Source: an uncultured Rhizobium sp. (lineage in GTDB: Bacteria; Pseudomonadota; Alphaproteobacteria; Rhizobiales; Rhizobiaceae). Taken from it: a stretch of DNA of 45,778 nt. The DNA lies in NCBI GenBank assembly GCA_945952045.1, contig CAMFHE010000040.1, positions 1-45,778 of the forward strand, given 5' to 3'. A program made the translations under genes and the position numbers. Below, piece by piece: positions 35,689 to 44,894 of this stretch; the first letter of the stretch is position 1; each line of letters begins with the position of its first letter. The notes under the pieces were generated by a model. It searched no databases, was not told where the DNA came from, and saw only the letters and a list, made by a program, of their open reading frames with translations.

Positions 35689-38148
35689 TCAGAAAAGGCC
35701 GCCGGCGCCCGAGGTAACGGCCTGGTTGGCCTGCGGCGAGGTGCGCATGATCTCGTCGGGATCAACGGTGCCTTCCATGCCAATAACGTTGAAGCTGTCG
35801 GCCGGGCCCGTACCGGGCTTGAAGGCCTCGACGATGGTGTCGGGTTCGCCTTCCATGGCCCGCATGCCGGTCTTGCGGTTGACCGGGATGAGGCTCATGC
35901 CCTCAGGCACGATGAACTTTGTCGGCGGGCTTTCCTTCATGGCCTGCTGCATGAATTCATTGAAGATCGGCGCCGAAAGCGAGCCACCGGTGCCGCCACG
36001 TCCGAGCGGCGCCGGATTGTCGAAACCGATATAGAGGCCGGCGACCAAATCGGGCGTATAGCCGACGAACCAGGCGTCCTTCTCGTCATTGGTCGTACCG
36101 GTCTTGCCGGCGACGTCGCGGCCATCGAGCTTGATCTTGCCGGCTGCCGTACCACGCTGGACGACGCCCTGCATCATCGAGGTGATCTGGTAGGCGGTCA
36201 TCGGATCGAGCACCTGCTCGCGATTATCGACGATGGTGGGCTCTTCCTGGTTCTGCCAGCCGCCGGCATTGCAATTGTCGCAGCCGCGCTCTTCATGCCG
36301 GAAGATGGTCTTGCCGTAACGATCCTGGATACGGTCGATCAGCGACGGCTTGATCTGCTTGCCGCCGTTGGCGAGCACCGAATAGGCCGAAACCATGCGC
36401 ATCACGGTGGTTTCGCCGGAGCCGAGCGACATCGACAGCAGCGGCAGCATCTTGTCGTAGATACCGAAGCGTTCGGCATATTCGGCGACGAGGTTCATGC
36501 CCATATCGTTGGCAAGCCGCACCGTCATCAGGTTACGCGACTTTTCGATGCCGAGGCGCAGGGTCGAGGGACCGGCCGAGCCGCCGCCATAGTTTTCAGG
36601 ACGCCAGACCTGACCGCCGGAGACGATCTCGATCGGCGCATCCATGATCACGGAGGCCGGCGTATAACCGTTGTCGAGCGCGGCGGCATAAACGAAGGGC
36701 TTGAAGGACGAGCCCGGCTGGCGCTTGGCCTGGGTCGCGCGGTTGAATTCCGACTGGGCATAGGAGAAGCCGCCGACCAGGGCGAGAACGCGGCCGGTAT
36801 GCGGGTCCATGGCAACCAGCGCGCCCTGTACCTTCGGCGGCTGGCGCAGACGGTAATTGCCGGAATTTTCATCGCCGATCGGTTCGACATAGAGGACATC
36901 GCCCGGAGACAAGGCACCATCCGGCGACTTCGCCGTCTTGCGGTCGCCCTGGGCGGCGCGATAGGCCCAGCGCATATGTTCGGCCTCGATGCGGCCGGTC
37001 TGGCGGTCGCCGCCGACCTTGCCGCTGGCCTCGATCTGCGGACGCAGGCCGATATCGACGCCGCTCTTGTCGGCGCCGAGCACCACGGCGAGCTTCCATT
37101 CCGGCACATCGGCAAGCGGCGCGATCTTGGCAAGCTGCGCACCCCATTCATGGCCGATGTCGATGGTCGATATCGGACCATGGAAGCCGCGGCGTTCGTC
37201 GTAATTGATCAAACCGTCCTGAAGCGCGCGGCGTGCATAGCCCTGCAACGTCGGATCGAGCGAGGTGCGCACCGAAAGCCCGCCCTCATACAAAGCCTTG
37301 TCGCCATAGCGCTCGATCAGCTGACGGCGCACTTCTTCCGAGAAGAAATCGGATGCGGCAAGATAGGTGCCGGCACGGCGCGGCGTGACGCCGAGCGGCT
37401 GTGCCTTGGCTTCCTCGCCATCGGGCTTGCTGACATAACCGTTCTCGACCATGCGATCGATCACCCAGTTACGGCGCTCCAGCGCGGCTTCGGGACGGCG
37501 GAAGGGGTGGTAGTTGGCCGGACCCTTGGGCAGCGAAGCGAGATAGGCTGCTTCAGCGATCGTCAGCTCCGTTACCGACTTGTCGAAATAGGTCAGCGCC
37601 GCGCCGGCAATGCCATAAGCATTCATGCCGAAGAAGATCTCGTTGAGATAAAGCTCGAGGATCTTGTCCTTCGAATAGGCCTGCTCGATGCGGAAGGAGA
37701 GGATTGCCTCCTTGATCTTGCGGTCGATGGTCTGGTCGGCCGAAAGCAGGAAGTTCTTGGCAACCTGCTGGGTGATTGTCGATGCGCCCTCGGGGCGGCG
37801 GCCGGAACCGATATTCTGGATGTTATTGACCATGGCGCGGGCCAGACCGGTCAGGTCGACGCCCGGATGGTTATAGAAATTCTTGTCTTCCGCTGACAGG
37901 AAGGCAGACTTGACGCGATCCGGGATGGCCTGAATCGGCAGGAACAGGCGGCGCTCGCGGGCATATTCGGCCATCAGCGCGCCATTGCCGGCGTGAATGC
38001 GGGTGGTGACCGGCGGCGCGTAGCTTGCCAACACGGCGTAGTCGGGAAGGTCTTTCGACACCCCGTTCAGATAGACGGCAACAGCGGCGGCGGCGCAAAA
38101 AAACAAGACGCAGGCCAAGCCGAACAAGTATCCAATCAGTCTGATCAT
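35689..38148 (-). CDS. mrcA: Penicillin-binding protein 1A, bifunctional peptidoglycan synthase
   Basis: An 819-residue class A PBP. After an N-terminal membrane anchor (~5-27) comes the glycosyltransferase domain, with Glu87 in SAEDKNFYNHPG and the block GASTITQQVAKN. A linker/OB-like region follows, then the transpeptidase domain with nucleophile Ser480 in SSFK and Lys682-Thr-Gly-Thr. Two close cysteines (CDNCN) lie in the C-terminal third. ATG 38148 gives the expected anchor; an upstream extension to 38277 is Cys-rich and unlike the family. In Agrobacterium, PBP1A is the main synthase for polar growth. The neighbouring amidase and RNase E genes form a block often seen in this group. Confidence 0.95.
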   Translation of the reverse strand: MIRLIGYLFGLACVLFFCAAAAVAVYLNGVSKDLPDYAVLASYAPPVTTRIHAGNGALMAEYARERRLFLPIQAIPDRVKSAFLSAEDKNFYNHPGVDLTGLARAMVNNIQNIGSGRRPEGASTITQQVAKNFLLSADQTIDRKIKEAILSFRIEQAYSKDKILELYLNEIFFGMNAYGIAGAALTYFDKSVTELTIAEAAYLASLPKGPANYHPFRRPEAALERRNWVIDRMVENGYVSKPDGEEAKAQPLGVTPRRAGTYLAASDFFSEEVRRQLIERYGDKALYEGGLSVRTSLDPTLQGYARRALQDGLINYDERRGFHGPISTIDIGHEWGAQLAKIAPLADVPEWKLAVVLGADKSGVDIGLRPQIEASGKVGGDRQTGRIEAEHMRWAYRAAQGDRKTAKSPDGALSPGDVLYVEPIGDENSGNYRLRQPPKVQGALVAMDPHTGRVLALVGGFSYAQSEFNRATQAKRQPGSSFKPFVYAAALDNGYTPASVIMDAPIEIVSGGQVWRPENYGGGSAGPSTLRLGIEKSRNLMTVRLANDMGMNLVAEYAERFGIYDKMLPLLSMSLGSGETTVMRMVSAYSVLANGGKQIKPSLIDRIQDRYGKTIFRHEERGCDNCNAGGWQNQEEPTIVDNREQVLDPMTAYQITSMMQGVVQRGTAAGKIKLDGRDVAGKTGTTNDEKDAWFVGYTPDLVAGLYIGFDNPAPLGRGGTGGSLSAPIFNEFMQQAMKESPPTKFIVPEGMSLIPVNRKTGMRAMEGEPDTIVEAFKPGTGPADSFNVIGMEGTVDPDEIMRTSPQANQAVTSGAGGLF

Positions 38149-38411
38149 CGTCTGAGCTACCGGTCCTTCACAGGAAGAAAAGCTGTATCTGAAATTCCGT
38201 GTCGTCACGCAATGCTTCGCGCCGACGATACAATCGCATAGATGCCCGCGTTTTGCACGACACTTGCAGGTTTGCAAGACGTCGCCGCCACCAGGAGCAT
38301 TACGACTCGTTCAAGCCGCCATCGACTCTGGCGGCCAATAATGGTCCGAATGTGAGCAAAATAGGGCCTGAACCACGTTTTGCCTGTGTCTGTCGCAAGA
38401 TAGCAACGACT

Positions 38412-39596
38412 TCAGCCGCCATCCGCCGCGGCTTTTTCCCGATACTGGCGCACCGCGACGGCCAGGAGATCGGCGACCTTTTCCCGCCATTTCTCGTCGA
38501 GCAGCAGTTTTTCGTCGTCCGGGTTCGACAGGAAGCCGAGTTCCAGTAGAATCGATGGCACATCCGGCGCCTGCAACACCCGGAAGCCGGCATAACGATG
38601 CGGATTGTTGATCAGCCCGATCTGTCCCTCGAAGGCGCCAACGACCGAACGCGCCATGGCGATGGAAAAGGCCTGCGTTTCGCGCCGGGTCAGATCGAGC
38701 AGGATGTCGGCGACCTCGGCCGGTTCGTCGCCAAGCTTGATGCCAGCGATCTCGTCGGAGAGGTTCTCGCGTTTTGCAAGCGCAGCCGCCAGACTGTCCG
38801 AAGCCGTATCGGAAATGGTGTAGACGGTGGCGCCGCGAATGGAATTCTGCTGCAGCGTATCGGCATGCAGCGAGACCAGGAGATTTGCGCCCTTGGCGCG
38901 CGCAACCTGTACGCGCTCGGATAAGGATAGAAATCGGTCGTCCTCGCGGGTCAGCACCGCCTTTATGCCCGGCTCGCGGTTCAAGCGTTCGGCCAACCCG
39001 CGCGCAAAGGCAAGCGTGACGTTCTTTTCCTCGGTCTTGCTGTCGGCGCCGATAGCACCGGCATCGATACCGCCATGGCCGGCATCGACAGCGATGACGA
39101 AGGTGCCATCGGCCGTCGGCTTTTGTAGCAACATGGCATCATCCGGCTTCGGCGCGGTTTCGCTCTGCCGCCAGGTCTCGGCTGCGGCCAGTTCGCCGAA
39201 ACGCTTCTCGGAGACCGAGACGGCATCGAGGACGAGACGGATTTCCTTGCCTTCGGCCTGCACCTTGGCCGTGGTCAATTCGACCGGCTTGCGGGCAGTC
39301 AAGACCAGGCGGGCGCTATCGGCATCCATCGTTCCGTAGCGGATGTCGGAAAACAGGCCGCGCGGCGCAAGCTGGTCGGCAGGAAAACCGAAGGCCACCT
39401 TCGGCAGGTCGACGATCACCCGCGGCGGGTTGGTAACGTAATGCACGGCGACATCGATCTTCTTTTCCAGATCGATGACGATGCGCGAGCGGGCGTCGTC
39501 GCCGGCGATTCGCGCGCCATAGGCGAGCACCGCATCATCGCCCGCATGAGCTGTCATCGGCGCAAGACAGGAAGCGGCAAGCGCCACGATGCGCAT
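38412..39596 (-). CDS. amiC: N-acetylmuramoyl-L-alanine amidase (AmiC type)
   Basis: A zinc amidase of about 394 residues that cleaves septal peptidoglycan stem peptides. From Met 39596 there is a short signal peptide ending TAHA, an AMIN domain (~20-125, e.g. SRIVIDLEKKIDVAVHY), and the Amidase_3 domain with zinc ligands His174 (DAGHGG), Glu190 (EEKNVTL) and His244 (SLHAD); the catalytic Glu is in LLELGFLSN. The start is uncertain: TTG 39635 would give a longer, also plausible, signal peptide. It lies 263 bases upstream of mrcA with a weak hairpin (38315-38335) between them, and diverges from rne. Confidence 0.91.
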   Translation of the reverse strand: MRIVALAASCLAPMTAHAGDDAVLAYGARIAGDDARSRIVIDLEKKIDVAVHYVTNPPRVIVDLPKVAFGFPADQLAPRGLFSDIRYGTMDADSARLVLTARKPVELTTAKVQAEGKEIRLVLDAVSVSEKRFGELAAAETWRQSETAPKPDDAMLLQKPTADGTFVIAVDAGHGGIDAGAIGADSKTEEKNVTLAFARGLAERLNREPGIKAVLTREDDRFLSLSERVQVARAKGANLLVSLHADTLQQNSIRGATVYTISDTASDSLAAALAKRENLSDEIAGIKLGDEPAEVADILLDLTRRETQAFSIAMARSVVGAFEGQIGLINNPHRYAGFRVLQAPDVPSILLELGFLSNPDDEKLLLDEKWREKVADLLAVAVRQYREKAAADGG

Positions 39597-40270
39597 CGCC
39601 CTCAAGCCAGCATGGCGGATCGCAAGGAATGTCAAAGCCGGACGCACCCTCTCCCGAAGCCCCTCGCGATCTAGCGATTCGCCGGGTCCCGTATTCGCTA
39701 TGCCGGAAAATTCCGGCGGGTTGAAGGCGGAGACCGAGAACCGCCATCCGCCCCCTCGCTCATGGCCAGAAATCAATCAATATTATGACGCACTTGGCTT
39801 TTCCCTTGCTATTGTGACACGGAGGACATACAAGCATTGGTGAAGGCATAAGGTGCTGACGGGATAGATCGCCGCAAGGCAGCCAGCCGTATTTTTTCGG
39901 ATCTGGCGCCAACTGGCGCAGGCTTCATCCGTCGTCAAAGCAGTGTTGTCTGAAACTGGATCAGCCGGCGGTGGCCGGAGAAGAAATGGGCGGCATGCCG
40001 CCACGCTCTCAGGAGCAAATTCATCGGACCCCCTACCGGGGTTCAAGGTATCGTCATTCTCGTTTGGTCGTTGATGTCGTTGCAGCAGTTTTCGTCAGAT
40101 GTGAACAGGTCCAGGGATGTATCTTGTCCCGGCGCTGTCCTGCTGTCGACCGCTCGGCGCCCCCTGACGCGAATTAAAATTTCCGGCGCATTGTCCGCTT
40201 TGCATGCATTTTCCGCTTCACGAACCGGTTTGCCTGCTCGCTCGCATTTGCGCCGAGGAGCAGAAAGTCA
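39597..40270 (+). other. Long region upstream of rne (probable rne leader and divergent promoters)
   Basis: About 670 bases with no convincing gene between the amidase start and rne. It must hold the amidase promoter and a long leader for rne. Small structures near 39987-40045 include GGCGGCATGCCGCC and ACCCC-CTACC-GGGGT. The rne Shine-Dalgarno is AGGAG about ten bases before the start. A long structured leader would fit RNase E autoregulation, known in enterobacteria; here it is inference. Confidence 0.45.
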
Positions 40271-43150
40271 ATGGCAGACAAAATGCTTATCGATGCGTCT
40301 CACGAAGAAGAGACGCGCGTCGTTGTCGTTCGCGGCAACCGCATAGAAGAATTCGATTTCGAATCTCAGCATAAGAAGCAAATTCGCGGCAATATCTACC
40401 TGGCAAAGGTGACCCGCGTCGAACCGTCGCTGCAGGCGGCATTCGTGGATTACGGCGGCAATCGCCACGGCTTCCTGGCCTTCGCCGAAATCCATCCCGA
40501 CTATTACCAGATCCCCCTCGCCGACCGTCAGGCGCTCTTGAAGGCTGAAGCCGAGGAGCATCGCAAGGACGATGATATCGAGCATGTCGAAACCGGCACC
40601 GATATCGAAACCGCCATCGTCGAAGAGACGATCGAGGTTGCAGTCGAGGAGGCGCCTGTCGTCGAAGCGGCACCGGTGACCGAAGAGGCGCCTGCCGAGG
40701 CTGCCGCCGTCGAGGAAGAAACCAAGCCGAAGGCCAAGCCACGTCGCAGCCGCAAGCGCAAGGCCGATGTCGAGGCCGCCGCCGAGCCGGTTGCCGTCGA
40801 GAGCAGCGAAACGCCTGCTGACAGCGAAGACGACGACGGCAAGCCCGGCGAAATGGCCGCCATGGTCGACACGGACAGCATTTCGGAAGACACGCTGTCG
40901 CGCCGTCACGATGACGACGACGATGATGACGATGACGGCGAAAAGGAAGTCATCGAATCCGTCGGCGCCGAAGACGCCATGGAAGAAGTTCCGGATCGCG
41001 TCGTGCGCAAGCCGCGCAAGCAGTATCGCATCCAGGAAGTCATCAAGCGCCGCCAGATCCTGCTGGTTCAGGTCGCCAAGGAAGAGCGCGGCAACAAGGG
41101 TGCGGCGCTGACCACCTATCTGTCGCTGGCCGGCCGTTATTCGGTTCTGATGCCGAACACCGCGCGTGGCGGTGGCATTTCCCGCAAGATCACCAACCCC
41201 ACCGACCGCAAGCGGCTGAAAGAAATCGCCCGTATGCTGGAAGTGCCGCAGGGCATGGGCGTCATCCTGCGCACAGCCGGCGCGAACCGCACCAAGGTCG
41301 AGGTCAAGCGCGACTTCGAATATCTGATGCGCCTGTGGGAAAATGTCCGGACGCTGACGCTGAATTCGATCGCGCCTTGCCTCGTTTACGAGGAAGGCTC
41401 GCTGATCAAGCGCTCGATCCGTGATCTCTACAACAAGGACATCAACGAGGTCATCGTTGCCGGCGAGGAAGGCTATCGTGAAGCGAAAGACTTCATGAAG
41501 ATGCTGATGCCGAGCCATGCCAAGGTGGTTCAGCCCTATCGCGACCTGCATCCGATCTTCTCGCGCTCCGGCATCGAGGCGCAGCTCGACCGCATGCTGC
41601 AGCCGCAGGTGACGCTAAAGTCCGGCGGCTATCTGATCATCAACCAGACCGAAGCGCTGGTTGCCATCGACGTCAACTCCGGCCGTTCGACCCGCGAACA
41701 TTCGATCGAAGACACGGCGCTGCAGACCAATCTGGAAGCGGCGGAAGAAATCGCCCGCCAGCTTCGCCTGCGCGACCTCGCCGGCCTGATCGTCATCGAC
41801 TTCATCGACATGGAGGAGAAGCGCAACAACCGCTCCGTAGAGAAGAAGCTCAAGGATTGCCTGAAGAACGACCGCGCCCGTATCCAGGTCGGCCGCATCT
41901 CGCATTTCGGCCTTCTGGAAATGTCGCGCCAGCGCATTCGCGCCTCGGTTCTGGAGTCCACCACCCAGATCTGCCCGCATTGCTCGGGCACCGGCCATAT
42001 CCGTTCGCAGTCGTCCGTGGCGCTGCATGTCCTGCGCGGCATCGAGGAATATCTCCTCAAGAACACCACGCATGACATCATCGTCCACACCACGCCGGAA
42101 ACGGCGCTCTATCTGCTGAACCACAAGCGCGGCACGATCATCGATTACGAACGCCGCTTCGGCGTCTCGATCGTCGTCGAGGCCGACAATGCAGTCGGTT
42201 CGCAGCACTTCAGCGTCGAGCGCGGCGATCCGGTGGAAAACCCGGTCAAGATCGAAACGCTGATCCACTTCGACCCCGAGCCGGAGGATGACGACGACAT
42301 CGTCATCGAGGCGGATGAGGAAGAAGACGAGGAAATCGTCGGCGAGCGCGAGGAAAGCAGCGAAAAGGCTGCTCGTAGCGACGACAATCGCAAGCGCAAG
42401 CGGCGCCGCCGCCGCCGTGGCAACAAGGGCCAGGCGGGCGACGACCAGGCTATCCGTAGCGAAACCATCGCTGCCGGCCAGGACGACGACGAGGATGGCG
42501 AAGGCGACGAGGACGACAGCGAAGGCGAAGGCGAAAACAACGGCGCCGAGACGGAAGCTGCCGCTTCCGACGACCAGCCGAAGCGCAAGCGCCGCCGTCG
42601 TGGCAAGCGTGGCGGTCGCCGCAACCGTGAGGACGGCTCGCCGATCCTCGACGAAAACGGCGAAGCCTCCGACGATGGCGATGACGAGGGCGATGCCTTC
42701 GAAGCATCCGAAGAAAGCGTGACTGTTGCCATAGAAACGGCAGAGCCGGTCGCCGAAGAAGCAGCCGCACCGGTTGTTGAAACGGCTGAAGCCGAGGCAG
42801 CGCCGGCCGAGGCCGCCGCCAAGCCCGCCAAGGCCCGCCGCACACGCAAGCCCAAGGCAGCGCCGATCGAGGCAGTTGCCGAGGATGTACCCGCCCCCGA
42901 AGCTGCGCCCGCTCCCGAAAGCAGCGAGACGGTCGAGTCCGCGGAAGCGGTTGCCGATCAGCCTGCCGAACCGGCTGCTGCGGAAGAAGCTGCACCGGAA
43001 GCCGAAACCAAGTCCGTGCGCGCCAATCGCGCCTCGAATGTTTCGTCTTCGGAGCCGGTGGTGACATCGACGCGCGCAACGACCGATGACGATGGCGAGC
43101 CGCCGAAACCGAAGAAGGCCGGCTGGTGGCAGCGCCGCGGCTTCCTCTGA
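40271..43150 (+). CDS. rne: Ribonuclease E
   Basis: A 959-residue endoribonuclease of the RNase E/G family, core of the RNA degradosome. The S1 domain begins GNIYLAKVTRVEPSLQAAFVDYGG but is split by an acidic insert of about 160 residues (~92-250), including nine consecutive Asp at 214-222, before it resumes at VIKRRQILLVQV. The catalytic Asp467 (AIDVNSGRST) and Asp510 (VIDFIDM) are 43 residues apart, as in E. coli; the Zn-link is Cys568-x2-Cys571 (CPHC). The C-terminal ~270 residues alternate acidic and Arg-rich blocks and end in the microdomain GWWQRRGFL. Insert and tail are typical of alphaproteobacteria. Confidence 0.96.
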   Translation: MADKMLIDASHEEETRVVVVRGNRIEEFDFESQHKKQIRGNIYLAKVTRVEPSLQAAFVDYGGNRHGFLAFAEIHPDYYQIPLADRQALLKAEAEEHRKDDDIEHVETGTDIETAIVEETIEVAVEEAPVVEAAPVTEEAPAEAAAVEEETKPKAKPRRSRKRKADVEAAAEPVAVESSETPADSEDDDGKPGEMAAMVDTDSISEDTLSRRHDDDDDDDDDGEKEVIESVGAEDAMEEVPDRVVRKPRKQYRIQEVIKRRQILLVQVAKEERGNKGAALTTYLSLAGRYSVLMPNTARGGGISRKITNPTDRKRLKEIARMLEVPQGMGVILRTAGANRTKVEVKRDFEYLMRLWENVRTLTLNSIAPCLVYEEGSLIKRSIRDLYNKDINEVIVAGEEGYREAKDFMKMLMPSHAKVVQPYRDLHPIFSRSGIEAQLDRMLQPQVTLKSGGYLIINQTEALVAIDVNSGRSTREHSIEDTALQTNLEAAEEIARQLRLRDLAGLIVIDFIDMEEKRNNRSVEKKLKDCLKNDRARIQVGRISHFGLLEMSRQRIRASVLESTTQICPHCSGTGHIRSQSSVALHVLRGIEEYLLKNTTHDIIVHTTPETALYLLNHKRGTIIDYERRFGVSIVVEADNAVGSQHFSVERGDPVENPVKIETLIHFDPEPEDDDDIVIEADEEEDEEIVGEREESSEKAARSDDNRKRKRRRRRRGNKGQAGDDQAIRSETIAAGQDDDEDGEGDEDDSEGEGENNGAETEAAASDDQPKRKRRRRGKRGGRRNREDGSPILDENGEASDDGDDEGDAFEASEESVTVAIETAEPVAEEAAAPVVETAEAEAAPAEAAAKPAKARRTRKPKAAPIEAVAEDVPAPEAAPAPESSETVESAEAVADQPAEPAAAEEAAPEAETKSVRANRASNVSSSEPVVTSTRATTDDDGEPPKPKKAGWWQRRGFL

Positions 43151-43173
43151 GGCTATCCACATATCGAATGCGG

Positions 43174-43198
43174 AAAACCGGCCCCTGTGGCCGGTTTT
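43174..43198 (+). terminator. Rho-independent terminator of rne
   Basis: A perfect 10-bp stem (AAAACCGGCC / GGCCGGTTTT) with a CCTGT loop, followed by another T, 23 bases past the rne stop. Confidence 0.88.
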
Positions 43199-43450
43199 TC
43201 TTTGCCGGATCGATTCAACGCCTTCCGAAACCGAATCCACTTCATGCGGCAAGCTGCTGAATGCGAAGCATTTCCGCTGTTTGCCGGCGGGCCTGACAAA
43301 TGCCGCATTGTTGCGGTCATCACGTTCTCGCGACTCATGTGGCCAATGCGATTTTTCGGTTTGCAGACGATGCTTGCCGCCCTAATCTCCCACATGACCC
43401 GGTCAGGGGCGGATCGCCCCGGCACACATTTCAAGACGACGAGGAACACC

Positions 43451-44209
43451 ATGGCCTTCACCTTCAAACCGATCGCAGCAGCAGTGCTCGCCCTTTCCAT
43501 GGGCGTAGCGGCTCCGGCCATGGCGCTCGATGCCAAGCAAAAGGAAGAAATCGGGCAGTTCATCAAGGAATACCTGATCCAGAACCCCGAGATCATGCTC
43601 GACGTCCAGAACGCCTTGCAGGCCAAGCAGGAGGCTCAGCGAACGCAGGCCTCTTCGGAAGCGGTCGCCGCCAACAAGAAGGCGATCTTTTCCGATGCCG
43701 GCGATATGATCCTCGGCAACCCCAAGGGTGACGTGACGGTCGTCGAATTCTTCGACTACAATTGCGGCTACTGCAAGCACGCGCTTTCGGACATGAACGA
43801 CATCATCGGCAGCGACAAGAATGTCCGTTTCGTGCTGAAGGAACTGCCTATCCTCGGTCCGGATTCGATGGCGGCGCATAAGGTATCGGCTGCCTTCAAG
43901 GCGCTGGCTCCAGAGAAATACGGCGACTTCCATCGTGCGCTTCTCGGCGGCGATGTCCGCGCCACGGAAGAGCGCGCCATTGAGGTGGCGACGTCGCTCG
44001 GCGTCAGCGAAGGCGCGCTGCGCAAGCAGATGACCGACAAGCCGAACGACGATGCAGTCAAGCAGGTCTACCAGCTCGCCGGCTCGCTCGGCATTACCGG
44101 CACCCCCTCCTACGTCATCGGCAACGAGGCCGTCTTCGGCGCCGTCGGCTCCGAAACGCTGCAGGAAAAGATCGATAACGTTCGCAGTTGCGGCAAGACC
44201 ATGTGCTGA
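43451..44209 (+). CDS. DsbA-family thiol:disulfide oxidoreductase
   Basis: A 252-residue periplasmic thioredoxin-fold protein. The signal peptide ends PAMA (about residue 25). A helical N-terminal segment (KEYLIQNPEIMLDVQNAL) precedes the active site Cys105-Gly-Tyr-Cys108 in FFDYNCGYCKHAL. GITGTPSYVIG contains the cis-proline, and two more cysteines end the protein (SCGKTMC). This layout is that of the Com1/ScsC-like branch, not classic DsbA (CPHC). Start ATG 43451 has GAGGA upstream; the frame continues to 43187 but that part lacks a signal peptide and overlaps the rne terminator. The 249 bases before it show no other gene. Confidence 0.91.
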   Translation: MAFTFKPIAAAVLALSMGVAAPAMALDAKQKEEIGQFIKEYLIQNPEIMLDVQNALQAKQEAQRTQASSEAVAANKKAIFSDAGDMILGNPKGDVTVVEFFDYNCGYCKHALSDMNDIIGSDKNVRFVLKELPILGPDSMAAHKVSAAFKALAPEKYGDFHRALLGGDVRATEERAIEVATSLGVSEGALRKQMTDKPNDDAVKQVYQLAGSLGITGTPSYVIGNEAVFGAVGSETLQEKIDNVRSCGKTMC

Positions 44210-44410
44210 GCGGCCTCTTTCCACCGCGAACATGGCATTTCCGGGCATTCTCAAGGGTTGACCGCGCCGCGGGGGCTTTTCCTCCGCGGCTGGCCGGTCT
44301 ATAGCTTCGGGACCGATTTCGGCTGTAACGCTTGGCGGCCAGCGGATATCCTCGCGGCGCGGCAGCGCCCCATCATACGTCAAGATAACGAAAAGACAGG
44401 GCAAAACTTC

Positions 44411-44884
44411 ATGTCTGAAAAGAAGAACGGCATCGACAAGGCATTGATCCGCGACCTCGCGAACATCCTGAACGAGACCGACCTGACCGAGATCGAAGTC
44501 GAGCAGGACGACCTGCGCATTCGCGTTTCCCGCGCTGGCGCCACCCAGTACATCCAGGCGCCGATTCCGGCGGCAGCACCTTATGCCGCCGCTCCGGCCG
44601 CCCTTGCCGCGCCGGCAGCCGCCGCGCCCGCCGCACCGGCGCTCAACCCGGCCAACACCGTCACCGCACCGATGGTCGGCACCTGCTACCTGTCGCCGGC
44701 GCCGGGCGCACGTCCCTTCATCGAAGTCGGCGCGACGGTCAAGGAAGGCCAGACGCTGCTGATCATCGAAGCGATGAAGACGATGAACCAGATCCCCTCG
44801 CCGCGCTCCGGTACGGTGACGCAGATCCTCGTCGATGACGGCCGCCCGGTCGAATACGGCGAAGCGCTTGTTGTCGTCGAATAA
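44411..44884 (+). CDS. accB: Biotin carboxyl carrier protein of acetyl-CoA carboxylase
   Basis: A 157-residue BCCP that carries biotin between the carboxylase and transferase of acetyl-CoA carboxylase. The N-terminal part (DLANILNETDLTEIEVEQDDLRIRV) is the usual dimerisation segment, then an Ala/Pro-rich linker (~50-80) and the biotinyl domain with Lys123 in EAMKTMNQI. ATG 44411 matches the family start. accC follows after ten bases, so the two form an operon. The 201 bases upstream hold a small hairpin (44266-44290) but no gene. Confidence 0.95.
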   Translation: MSEKKNGIDKALIRDLANILNETDLTEIEVEQDDLRIRVSRAGATQYIQAPIPAAAPYAAAPAALAAPAAAAPAAPALNPANTVTAPMVGTCYLSPAPGARPFIEVGATVKEGQTLLIIEAMKTMNQIPSPRSGTVTQILVDDGRPVEYGEALVVVE

Positions 44885-44894
44885 GGGACACGGC

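Noticed and set aside
40268..43252. Minus-strand frames opposite rne
   Set aside because: These are shadows created by Asp/Glu-rich codons of rne; no motifs are present.
43187..43450. N-terminal extension of the DsbA-family gene
   Set aside because: It begins inside the rne terminator and would bury the clear signal peptide that starts at 43451.
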